DNA of 5,817 nt from Bacteroidota bacterium (GTDB lineage Bacteria > Bacteroidota > Bacteroidia > Chitinophagales > Chitinophagaceae), in assembly GCA_023411775.1 (NCBI GenBank), contig JAEYOL010000109.1:1-5817 (forward strand), in the 5' to 3' direction. The position numbers and the translations under genes are program-made. Under the pieces are notes generated by a model. That model had not been told where the DNA came from. It saw only the letters and a list, made by a program, of their open reading frames with translations, and made no database searches. Below, in pieces: positions 1 to 5,724 of this stretch (position 1 is the stretch's first letter; each line of letters begins with the position of its first letter).

Positions 1-597
1 CAACAGGCCCTTAACTAATTTTTGCCATTGAATTTTCGAAACCCCTGTTGCGGCAGCGGTGCCAACTAAAGCATTACGGACCTTATCCACAATTTTTTTT
101 GCTGAAGTATTAGGTTTTTCGTTGCGACCGTGAACCTGGGCACTTACGATTGTGTCTTTTCTTTTTACGATAAATGTACTGGTGGCACAATCCTCAAAAA
201 AATGCGCGGTGCCTTCTTTCTTTACGGGATCTTCTGCGGGTCTTACTTTCATCGCGCTCCATTCCTCATCGGCGTCGGGCATCCTTTTGTCTTCGACCTG
301 TTCGATCTTTACCCAGTCATATCCATCACCAGCTACCGACCCCGGTCCAGGTATATTGATCCGGATATAGTCACCGGGGCTTGGAAAATCATTCCTCTGC
401 AAACCGTTATCGTCGGTTAGGTTGAATACGGCTGAAAGACCATCACTGATATCACCCCAACGATTGATATCATATAGTCGCTCCCGGGTTTTTAAAAAGA
501 GAAGCTTTGCTTCCTGCAGATCGGGTGCTATCCTGATTTCAATAATATCCGCACTTACACCTTCGCGCTGGGCTGGTATTGGTTTTTTGGATGCCAT
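1..597 (-). CDS. Uncharacterised soluble protein, 3' end cut by the window edge
   Basis: An open frame starts at ATG 597-595 (protein begins MASKKPIPAQREG) and stays open for 199 codons to the left edge, so the stop codon lies outside the window. I do not recognise the family. The protein has no signal peptide and no membrane segment. It is rich in charged residues and includes a Pro/Gly stretch near residues 73-90 (SPGDYIRINIPGPGS). A single Cys lies in the motif FEDCATSTF (about residues 134-142). The tail is helical and amphipathic, around residues 164-199. Long plus-strand open frames over the same bases (130-420, 422-646) have odd compositions and are taken as antisense shadows. The gene begins 23 nt after the stop of the 99-aa membrane protein gene, so co-transcription is likely. 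No clear Shine-Dalgarno is seen, as is usual in Bacteroidetes. Coding status is fairly sure; function is unknown. Confidence 0.75.
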   Translation of the reverse strand, partial: MASKKPIPAQREGVSADIIEIRIAPDLQEAKLLFLKTRERLYDINRWGDISDGLSAVFNLTDDNGLQRNDFPSPGDYIRINIPGPGSVAGDGYDWVKIEQVEDKRMPDADEEWSAMKVRPAEDPVKKEGTAHFFEDCATSTFIVKRKDTIVSAQVHGRNEKPNTSAKKIVDKVRNALVGTAAATGVSKIQWQKLVKGLL

Positions 598-620
598 AAT
601 AAAGTGGCTTGTGTTATTTT

Positions 621-920
621 TTACAGATTTTCTTCCGTTGTCGTAACTCCCCTGATATTACCTGCCTCATCTTCCACGACGGTAGTAGTTTTCCTTTTGC
701 CACCGGTCATTGTGGTCCGGTTACGACTACGACCAAGGGAAGCCAGGATGATGATCAGTACCACGCCAGCAACTACCCAAATCCAGTTACGTTCAAACCA
801 CGACACCGCCTGTTGAGTATCGATTTCAACCTTGTCCTGGGCCTGGCCTGCAAGACTATTCATAATAAGCATGCAAAATGCAAGGAACCTAATGCTGTAA
901 GTGAACATTAATTTCTTCAT
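621..920 (-). CDS. Small membrane protein with signal-like N-terminus and one further TM helix
   Basis: The predicted protein has 99 aa. I chose ATG at 920 because it places a signal-peptide-like segment at the N-terminus: MKKL, then a hydrophobic core, ending LAGQAQ near residue 28. The frame is open upstream to an ATG at 977, which would put 19 extra residues in front of this segment and is less likely; AGG also lies 4 nt before the chosen ATG. After a short polar stretch containing WFERNW (about 41-46), a second strongly hydrophobic helix spans about residues 46-63 (WIWVVAGVVLIIILASL). A basic patch (GRSRNR) follows, then a Thr-rich hydrophilic tail (KRKTTTVVEDEAGNIRG, ending TTTEENL). By the positive-inside rule the tail should be cytoplasmic (inference). 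It probably shares a transcript with the soluble protein gene 23 nt downstream. The family is not recognised and no enzymatic motif is visible. Confidence 0.75.
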   Translation of the reverse strand: MKKLMFTYSIRFLAFCMLIMNSLAGQAQDKVEIDTQQAVSWFERNWIWVVAGVVLIIILASLGRSRNRTTMTGGKRKTTTVVEDEAGNIRGVTTTEENL

Positions 921-1007
921 AACCTGATGTTTTATTGATTTACGAATGGTGTACTTCAATAAATACGCCAACAACAAAAAACAACTGACCCGGCATTTCA
1001 GGATATA

Positions 1008-1259
1008 TTAACGCAGGGATTGGCGGATATAAATTAGAGGATAGCCAATAGGCCGATAGGGAAAGTGTTGGTACGTGGAATAAATTACACTATCTGTTGG
1101 TTGAATTTGTCTGCCTTTCAACCAGCTTGAGTGGTAGCTGCCGGGAGTAGTTGATTTGGTCAGTGTTCCACGTTTTGTGGCCAATGGTTCTTTTTGATCT
1201 TTCTGGTATTGATGGAGTATCAGTAAATGAATCATTGCAACCAGCAACAATTGCTTCAT
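1008..1259 (-). CDS. Possible small exported or membrane-anchored hypothetical protein
   Basis: An 83-codon frame runs from ATG 1259 to TAA 1008. The N-terminus is short and hydrophobic (MKQLLLVAMIHLLILH), which could be a signal or anchor, although no clean cleavage site follows. The rest is polar, basic and Tyr/Pro-rich, with a C-terminal stretch YRPIGYPLIYIRQSLR. No known domain is recognised. In favour of a real gene are its orientation, matching the two downstream minus-strand genes (88 nt to the next start), its ordinary codon mix and the absence of a competing frame. Against it are its shortness, the lack of a recognisable ribosome binding site and the weak signal sequence. It is read divergently from the membrane protein gene at 1366, with 106 nt between the two starts. 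Confidence 0.45.
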   Translation of the reverse strand: MKQLLLVAMIHLLILHQYQKDQKEPLATKRGTLTKSTTPGSYHSSWLKGRQIQPTDSVIYSTYQHFPYRPIGYPLIYIRQSLR

Positions 1260-1365
1260 ATATAATTAATTTAATTTTTCACCTGGGTACATGGACATAG
1301 CTGAAAGAAATATGCCAATCAGCTTACGGCATAGTTTTTTTATTGCTATCACGATAATTTAGGCC

Positions 1366-2169
1366 ATGAGACAGATAAAGTCCCTTAGCGTACTAAACGC
1401 GATAAGTTTCCTAATTCCTACTGGCTTGTTCTATACTATTCACTTTCAGGTGCTCAACCTGGGTACCGCCAGAGATATTAGCATTCCTTATCATTCATTG
1501 TTAATTCCGCCAAAAGAGATTACCCTGATAATATGGGGAGTTCTGTACACAGCATTGGCAATTTTTTGCCTTTACCATATTACAATGGCCTTTACCCACC
1601 GGGAAAAGTACCCTGCCAACCAGGACACCCGGCGTGTGGATATGTTTTTTATAATTAATAACCTGGCAGCAACAGGATGGGTACTGACCACCGCACTTGG
1701 CCAGCTTATTACCTCTTTGATTTTATTAGGATTCCAGATATTACTGATCTCAGTAATACATCGAGAGTTGAACATATATAAAAGATATCGCAGGATGCGG
1801 TCGACCTTTTGCACGCAGGCGCCCATGAGTATTTATGCGGCCTGGCTGTCATTCTTGTTCATGGGAGGGATCAGCGAATTTTTCCGGCTTGATACAGCTG
1901 GGTGGCACCCGGTGCTCGTCGGAATATTGATCTTTATCACATTACTCGTCATTTTTATCCGTCACAATATTGTTTTTGGTCTAATGATAATTCCGGGATT
2001 AGTGGGTATTATTTCAAATACCGATGCCCTTGTCAAAGATTCAAGATCGATCATCATTGTAGCCTGGGCGGGCATCTGGATCCTTGCCCTTGCATCCTTT
2101 GTTAAGCTGGTCATGGACTTTCGACTTAAAGATCTTCCGGTCGTCTTTCAACGGACCGCTTATGATTAA
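1366..2169 (+). CDS. Polytopic membrane protein, distant TspO/MBR-like
   Basis: The 267-aa protein is dominated by hydrophobic helices, roughly at residues 8-28, 51-75, 93-112, 114-132, 154-173, 182-199, 203-218 and 228-250. Three stretches recall TspO/MBR (tryptophan-rich sensory protein) signatures: PPKEITLIIWGVLYTALAIF (48-67) resembles the family's PP-x-W-x-F-x-x-x-W-x-x-LY helix; NNLAATGW (98-105) resembles its N-x-x-W helix; and PMSIYAAWLSFLF (153-165) resembles the P-Y-x-x-W-x-x-F helix. Classical TspO has about 160 aa and five helices, so this would be one of the longer forms with extra C-terminal helices. TspO proteins bind porphyrins and other small hydrophobic ligands; I cannot assign a ligand here. 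The start is fixed because an in-frame TAG lies just upstream (1360-1362). A 71-aa gene follows after 11 nt. The coding call is sure; the family call is moderate. Confidence 0.85.
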   Translation: MRQIKSLSVLNAISFLIPTGLFYTIHFQVLNLGTARDISIPYHSLLIPPKEITLIIWGVLYTALAIFCLYHITMAFTHREKYPANQDTRRVDMFFIINNLAATGWVLTTALGQLITSLILLGFQILLISVIHRELNIYKRYRRMRSTFCTQAPMSIYAAWLSFLFMGGISEFFRLDTAGWHPVLVGILIFITLLVIFIRHNIVFGLMIIPGLVGIISNTDALVKDSRSIIIVAWAGIWILALASFVKLVMDFRLKDLPVVFQRTAYD

Positions 2170-2180
2170 AACTTAGCCGA

Positions 2181-2396
2181 ATGAATCAGTTTAGTGAGAT
2201 GAGTCAAACCAGCCTTCTTGATCTGCTTGCACGCTGTACAACCGATTATACGCAAATGCTCAGCGATAATGACAAGTCAAATGAATTTTATAAATGCAAA
2301 AGACTGCTTGAACAGGTTACGACTGAACTGGAGAAGAGGATGCGAAATAGTACAAACAACGATACCGAATCAGCAAATACCACATCAACCGGATGA
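2181..2396 (+). CDS. Small helical hypothetical protein (71 aa)
   Basis: This 71-aa hydrophilic protein lies 11 nt after the TspO-like gene and 65 nt before the methyltransferase start, on the same strand, so it is probably in the same transcript. Residues about 7-55 look like two helices: SLLDLLARCTTDYTQML, and KCKRLLEQVTTELEKRM with leucine/charged spacing typical of a helical hairpin or coiled coil. The last 16 residues are Asn/Thr/Ser-rich and probably disordered. Small proteins of this build, with an N-terminal leucine motif, a central Tyr-Thr and a Lys/Glu second helix, are common in Bacteroidetes and lack an assigned function (general recollection). ATG 2181 is used as the start; Met7 at 2199 is an alternative, and neither has a clear Shine-Dalgarno. 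There is no catalytic motif and no membrane segment. Confidence 0.65.
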   Translation: MNQFSEMSQTSLLDLLARCTTDYTQMLSDNDKSNEFYKCKRLLEQVTTELEKRMRNSTNNDTESANTTSTG

Positions 2397-2461
2397 ATTA
2401 AAAACAAAATATCAGCTGCTATCTTTCACGCTCTGTGAGATATAAACATAAAAAAGGCATC

Positions 2462-3580
2462 ATGCTAAATGAAAGGGAATCGCTGGAAAAGATAATCATT
2501 CGTGAAATTGAGCAGAAAGGTCCCATACCATTCCGCGACTTTATGGAAATATCCCTGTATTACCCGCAACTCGGATACTATACATCTGGAAACAACAGGA
2601 TCGGAATTAACGGAGATTATTACACCAGTCCCTGGCTGAGTAGTGTGCTGGGTGAAATGCTGGCCCGGCAGTTTGAGGAAATGTGGGTACTGCTGGGTAA
2701 AGAAGATTTTACCATTGTTGAGTTTGGTGGTGGCGACGGCACACTCTGCCGGGATATTTTAAGCCAGCTAAAGAATAATCCTGAATTGTATAACAAACTC
2801 CATTATCACATCATTGAAAAAAAAGGAAGACTGCCGGATGATGAAAAGAAACAGGTCCCTGGCATCTTAAGCTGGCATGAAACAGCTGACGAGATCGGTT
2901 TGATAAAAAACGGGTGTGTCCTCTCGAATGAACTGCTCGATAATCTTTCCACCTCCCTGGTAGTGATGCAGGACGAACTCATGGAAGTTTTTGTTGACTA
3001 CAATAACGGTTTTTCTGAAACCCTGAAGCCGGCGGATAGTAAGCTAAAGGAGTATCTCGCGCAGCTTGGCGTACGACTACCCTATGGATTTCGTACGGAG
3101 ATCAATCTCGAAGCCATCGAATGGATAAGAAAAGTGGCGGCCATACTGGAAAAAGGTTTTGTACTTACGATTGATTATGGCTGTCACTCTGCAGAATTAT
3201 ATAGTACCGCCCGGAGCGAAGGTACCCTGGTATGTTACCACCGGCACCATGTAAATTTCAGTCCGTACCAGCATATAGGAAAGCAGGACATCACCACGCA
3301 TGTAAATTTTTCAGCACTCCAACATTGGGGTATGCAAAACGGGCTTGAATGCTGCGGATTTACCAGCCAGGCGAATTTTCTACTGGGACTGGGCCTCACC
3401 AGTCATTTGCAGCAAAAAGAAATGAAATCAAAAACGAAATCACTGTCCCCATCCGGGAAAGCCATGATGATCCACACTTTCCTTGCAGGGATGGGACGGA
3501 AGTTTAAAGTTTTAATACAAAACAAAGGATTACCAAAGCCAAGGCTGTCAGGTTTGCAATTCAGCCTTCCACATTTTTAA
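2462..3580 (+). CDS. SAM-dependent methyltransferase, MidA/NDUFAF7 family (COG1565, DUF185)
   Basis: The 372-aa protein is full length for the family. The N-terminus PIPFRDFMEISLYYPQLGYY (21-40) followed by GDYYTSPWLS (51-60) is the characteristic MidA opening. SAM-binding motif I is IVEFGGGDG (85-93). The family's acidic segment appears as SNELLD (155-160). The conserved core continues with GFVLTIDYG (232-240), GTLVCYHRHH (254-263) and QDITTHVNFSAL (275-286). It ends with MGRKFKVLIQNKGLP (344-358) and LSGLQF (362-367). The mitochondrial homologue NDUFAF7 dimethylates an arginine of complex I subunit NDUFS2; the bacterial substrate is not established and no complex I gene is nearby. I chose ATG 2462, with AAAAAAGG 4 nt upstream; an in-frame GTG at 2435 would add nine residues. 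The protein should be cytoplasmic. It is probably the last gene of the plus-strand set, 6 nt short of a convergent gene. Confidence 0.95.
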   Translation: MLNERESLEKIIIREIEQKGPIPFRDFMEISLYYPQLGYYTSGNNRIGINGDYYTSPWLSSVLGEMLARQFEEMWVLLGKEDFTIVEFGGGDGTLCRDILSQLKNNPELYNKLHYHIIEKKGRLPDDEKKQVPGILSWHETADEIGLIKNGCVLSNELLDNLSTSLVVMQDELMEVFVDYNNGFSETLKPADSKLKEYLAQLGVRLPYGFRTEINLEAIEWIRKVAAILEKGFVLTIDYGCHSAELYSTARSEGTLVCYHRHHVNFSPYQHIGKQDITTHVNFSALQHWGMQNGLECCGFTSQANFLLGLGLTSHLQQKEMKSKTKSLSPSGKAMMIHTFLAGMGRKFKVLIQNKGLPKPRLSGLQFSLPHF

Positions 3581-3586
3581 TCAAGA

Positions 3587-4900
3587 TCATTTTGCACTGC
3601 TAAGTAGCTTATTCAGCTCCTTTTGTTTTTCTAACAGTTTTTTATTGGCCGGCTCAATATTAAGTGCAAGGTCAATGTCATCAAGCGCACCCGCATAATT
3701 TTTCAGGCATTGTTTTGCTTCAGCGCGGTCGAGGTAATAAATGATATTGTCTATTTTTCCGAGCTCGGACCTGTACAGCCGGATCGCTTCATTAAAATAA
3801 GGTATCGCTTCAGCGCACTTCCCCTGGCATTTGAGAATGGCCGCCTTGGTATGCTGGTTAAACCGGTTACTTTTTAAAGCAATGGAATTTTCGACATCCT
3901 TTAAAGCCGTGTAGCAATAACCTGCATTAAATTTGGCCCAGGCGAGATTATTCCAGAGCTCCTGGTTGTTCTGGTTAATCTTGACGGCTTCTTCATAATC
4001 TTTGATCGCACCTGTATAGTTTTTAGCGGCCAGCTTTTGATCCCCCGATTTTTTCAGTTCTCCAAACTCGTCAATATCCATATCAGCTAAGGCTGACCAA
4101 AAGTCATAATCTGCATCCGTTGAAGACCTGTTGGATTTTCCCGTATATATCAGCCCGGTAATTCTTCGCTCCTTATCCCATTGTTCCTTGATCTTTGCCT
4201 CTGGGAAGGTTTCCTGGGGACTCAGTATCGTCTCATGTAACTGTGTATTTTTTTTATTCATGACCACATACCAGTCTTTTCCGTCGTGTTCCACAGCGGT
4301 GATATTGTATTTCAGGTCATATTTACCCTGTATCCACTTGGTAGGAAACTCCTTGCTGAAAGTGTAGCTCTGGGGTTCATAGCTGTTCATGATCGACATC
4401 ACGCAAAGCCATTTGCCGTTACCATAAGCAAGTTCGGTTATATTATAAGTGGTGTTTTCGCGTCGTGCTTCAGCCATCCATTTTTCCAGATCGGTCCAGG
4501 TATCCCGAATAGCCCATTTCTGAAGCGAAAAGTTCGTCTTATCGGTCAGTACAACTACCCAGCTACCATCGCCCCAGGCCACTTTTGTAATATCTTTTCC
4601 CTTACCCCATTGTTCTGAGACCCATGCCTTGGGAAATTCTACTGATTTTTCATATGCGATCAACACTGCGCCTGTGCGCTCAGTTGCCACTGCATACCAT
4701 TTACTATCGGCATATTCCAGTTCAGAGATCACCCTCCCCTTTTTTGCCTGCTCACGGATGAATTCCTCCACCTCCTTAAAGTCATAAAATGCTTTGTAGC
4801 CCTGGCCCATTTTGCCCTGGCTCATAATTGCAGTCCAATTATTTTGCGCTGAAGTGGCTAAAGAAGTTAAAACAAAGAGAAAAATGCAAATAATTCGCAT
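3587..4900 (-). CDS. Secreted W-repeat protein with C-terminal TPR domain
   Basis: The 437-aa protein starts at ATG 4900, which puts a signal peptide at the N-terminus (MRIICIFLFVLTSLATSAQ, cut near residue 19); the frame also contains ATG 4960, which would bury that signal. Residues about 56-250 hold roughly four diverged repeats of about 48 aa. Each opens with I-T/S-x-L/V-x-Y/W/H, then G-x-W-x-x-V-M/L, and closes with a motif like FPKAWVSEQW (89-98), FPTKWI (185-190) or FPEAKIKEQW (232-241). A partial copy lies at 20-30. Similar repeats occur C-terminal to plant casein-kinase-I-like kinases and in bacterial proteins (DUF7477, from memory). Residues about 282-430 form about four TPR units, e.g. 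GDQKLAAKNYTGAIKDYEEA (286-305) and KNYAGALDDIDLALNIEP (400-417). The TPR part implies protein-protein interaction in the periplasm or at the surface (inference). No catalytic motif is seen. Confidence 0.92.
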   Translation of the reverse strand: MRIICIFLFVLTSLATSAQNNWTAIMSQGKMGQGYKAFYDFKEVEEFIREQAKKGRVISELEYADSKWYAVATERTGAVLIAYEKSVEFPKAWVSEQWGKGKDITKVAWGDGSWVVVLTDKTNFSLQKWAIRDTWTDLEKWMAEARRENTTYNITELAYGNGKWLCVMSIMNSYEPQSYTFSKEFPTKWIQGKYDLKYNITAVEHDGKDWYVVMNKKNTQLHETILSPQETFPEAKIKEQWDKERRITGLIYTGKSNRSSTDADYDFWSALADMDIDEFGELKKSGDQKLAAKNYTGAIKDYEEAVKINQNNQELWNNLAWAKFNAGYCYTALKDVENSIALKSNRFNQHTKAAILKCQGKCAEAIPYFNEAIRLYRSELGKIDNIIYYLDRAEAKQCLKNYAGALDDIDLALNIEPANKKLLEKQKELNKLLSSAK

Positions 4901-4929
4901 GGCACGGAGTTTTGGTGGCTGTAAAACGA

Positions 4930-4961
4930 CAAATAAAGTCATTTTTTTGCCAAAACCCAAT
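4930..4961 (-). promoter_or_regulatory. Candidate Bacteroidetes-type promoter for the W-repeat/TPR gene
   Basis: Read on the minus strand, ATTG (4961-4958) is followed 20 nt later by TTTATTTG (4937-4930). This is close to the Bacteroidetes housekeeping pattern of TTTG near -33 and TAnnTTTG near -7, with one mismatch in each box. The implied transcript would begin about 20 nt upstream of ATG 4900, which would exclude ATG 4960 as a start. The match is imperfect and AT-rich sequence makes chance hits common. Confidence 0.3.
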
Positions 4962-5044
4962 ACCCCCGACTGGGTATCTAACAGGATTAGCGGGTAAACC
5001 CGTCACCTGATACTATTAATAGTTAGGAGAAAGAGAGCTGGAGA

Positions 5045-5296
5045 TCAGAAAAAATCATGCTTTTTTGCCTGCATAAACCCGGGTCTTTGCTCAGGCATGG
5101 ACCATTTGATAAATTCACCTGACCGGGTATCTTCTTCCTTTTCAGCAACCTCGGGGTCAATACCGGGGGATATTTCAAGGCCATTGCGGTTTAATACACC
5201 AAAACTGGACAGGTGGTTTACAAGTATTGGTTTCTTTTTCTGGTTTGAAAAACCGGGATTTTGGTCTTTTAATCGTAGCGATTTCTTTTCCTTCAT
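5045..5296 (-). CDS. Small charged hypothetical protein (83 aa)
   Basis: The frame runs from ATG 5296 to TGA 5045. The protein is hydrophilic, with no signal peptide or membrane helix. The N-terminal third is strongly basic (MKEKKSLRLK, then NQKKKP). The centre is acidic (PEVAEKEEDTRSGE, about 49-62) and the end is aromatic/basic (AKKHDFF). Two short echoes, NPGF near residue 13 and RPGF near residue 71, may be binding motifs or chance. I do not recognise a family. It follows the 47-aa membrane protein gene after 28 nt on the same strand, which suggests co-transcription. An 85-codon plus-strand frame (5097-5354) overlaps it; the minus frame is preferred because of its Lys-rich start, its orientation, and because the plus frame would run into the 3' end of the 47-aa gene. 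No good Shine-Dalgarno is present. Confidence 0.55.
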   Translation of the reverse strand: MKEKKSLRLKDQNPGFSNQKKKPILVNHLSSFGVLNRNGLEISPGIDPEVAEKEEDTRSGEFIKWSMPEQRPGFMQAKKHDFF

Positions 5297-5324
5297 AACA
5301 AGTCAAAGCCTTTTAGTTATTAAA

Positions 5325-5468
5325 TTATTTAGGGCCAATGACAAGCGTCAGTAAAAGAATGATAACAACAAAAAAGCCAAAAAGGTTTTTGTAGATATAA
5401 GACCGCTGAGTGTACAAATGGGCGTTGCGTGTAGCGTTGATCGACCAGTCCAGTAATTTCTTTTTCAT
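5325..5468 (-). CDS. 47-aa single-pass membrane microprotein
   Basis: A short frame runs from ATG 5468 to TAA 5325. The product begins MKKKLLDWSINATRNAHLY and then has QRSYIYKN before a strong hydrophobic helix at about residues 29-45 (LFGFFVVIILLLTLVIG), ending in PK. A basic amphipathic N-terminal half and a C-terminal helix suggest a tail-anchored-like protein with the N-terminus in the cytoplasm (inference from charge). The coherent architecture of a Lys start, amphipathic segment, one clean transmembrane helix and immediate stop makes coding likely despite the length. A candidate promoter lies just upstream and the 83-aa gene follows after 28 nt. I do not recognise a family; regulatory membrane microproteins or toxin-like peptides share this build, but nothing here points to a specific role. 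Confidence 0.6.
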   Translation of the reverse strand: MKKKLLDWSINATRNAHLYTQRSYIYKNLFGFFVVIILLLTLVIGPK

Positions 5469-5488
5469 CTCGGAATAAGGTTAAGGTT

Positions 5489-5517
5489 CAAAAATCAATA
5501 TTAATCAAATAGGCAAG
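5489..5517 (-). promoter_or_regulatory. Candidate Bacteroidetes-type promoter for the 47-aa gene
   Basis: On the minus strand CTTG (5517-5514) is followed 17 nt later by GATTTTTG (5496-5489). Each box differs by one base from the Bacteroidetes pattern TTTG ... TAnnTTTG. It would give a leader of roughly 15 nt before ATG 5468. The spacing is slightly short and the region is AT-rich, so this is tentative. Confidence 0.25.
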
Positions 5518-5611
5518 GGGACGGATTGGCCAGGATGATGAATTGAACAAAAACCATACTGAATTGATGGAAGATGGGAATTTTGTAAAAAGATTAAGTA
5601 AAATGAAAGAA

Positions 5612-5643
5612 ATTTGAAAATTTGAGAATTTGAAAATTTGAAA
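5612..5643. repeat. Tandem octamer array, 4 copies of ATTTGAAA
   Basis: Four head-to-tail octamers occupy 5612-5619, 5620-5627, 5628-5635 and 5636-5643. Three are ATTTGAAA and the second is ATTTGAGA. The array lies in the intergenic stretch between the 47-aa gene and the gene fragment at the right edge. Period 8 is not a multiple of three, and no coding frame covers it. It may be a slippage-prone simple repeat. Confidence 0.9.
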
Positions 5644-5654
5644 ATGGATCTGGC

Positions 5655-5689
5655 ATCCATTATCCATTATCCAGTATCCAGTATCCAGT
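5655..5689. repeat. Tandem heptamer array, 5 copies of ATCCAKT
   Basis: Five exact-phase heptamers cover 35 nt: two of ATCCATT (5655-5668) followed by three of ATCCAGT (5669-5689). The order, with one variant grouped before the other, suggests expansion by slippage after a single point change. On the minus strand the units read ACTGGAT and AATGGAT. The array starts 11 nt after the octamer array ends and is intergenic. Confidence 0.95.
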
Positions 5690-5701
5690 ACAGTCCCCCT
5701 A

Positions 5702-5722
5702 CCGACTATTGACTCCCGACTG
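5702..5722. repeat. Second heptamer array, 3 copies of YYGACTN
   Basis: Three consecutive heptamers, CCGACTA (5702-5708), TTGACTC (5709-5715) and CCGACTG (5716-5722), share the core GACT. The array is separated from the ATCCAKT array by 12 nt and ends 2 nt before the stop codon of the right-edge gene (5725). It is more diverged than the other two arrays. Confidence 0.7.
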
Positions 5723-5724
5723 GA

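Noticed and set aside
130..646. Plus-strand open frames of 60-96 codons over 130-646
   Set aside because: They are antisense to the long minus-strand frame 597 to 1, have Phe/Ser/Pro/Cys-heavy composition typical of reverse frames, and lack family resemblance.
604..911. Plus-strand frames opposite the 99-aa membrane protein
   Set aside because: The minus frame has a signal-like segment, a transmembrane helix and a coherent tail; the plus frames have neither plausible architecture nor suitable starts.
1572..1826. 84-codon minus-strand frame inside the TspO-like gene
   Set aside because: It is fully antisense to a well-supported membrane protein gene.
2218..2445. 75-codon plus-strand frame overlapping the 71-aa gene
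   Set aside because: It is a +1-type shadow of the 2181-2396 frame, with irregular composition and no recognisable feature.
4131..4618. Plus-strand frames of 78 and 110 codons
   Set aside because: They are antisense to the W-repeat region, whose repeat pattern shows which strand is coding.
5097..5354. 85-codon plus-strand frame
   Set aside because: It overlaps the 83-aa gene and the 3' end of the 47-aa gene antisense; the composition is Phe/Ser-rich as in reverse frames. The choice is likely but not certain.
5513..5617. 34-codon plus-strand frame ending KRLSKMKEI
   Set aside because: It could pass for a gene remnant, but it has no upstream start of reasonable length, no family resemblance, and runs into the octamer array; chance is the simpler explanation.
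5612..5722. CRISPR array or attachment site as explanation of the repeats
   Set aside because: The units are 7-8 bp, directly tandem and without spacers, and no integrase, cas gene or tRNA is present.
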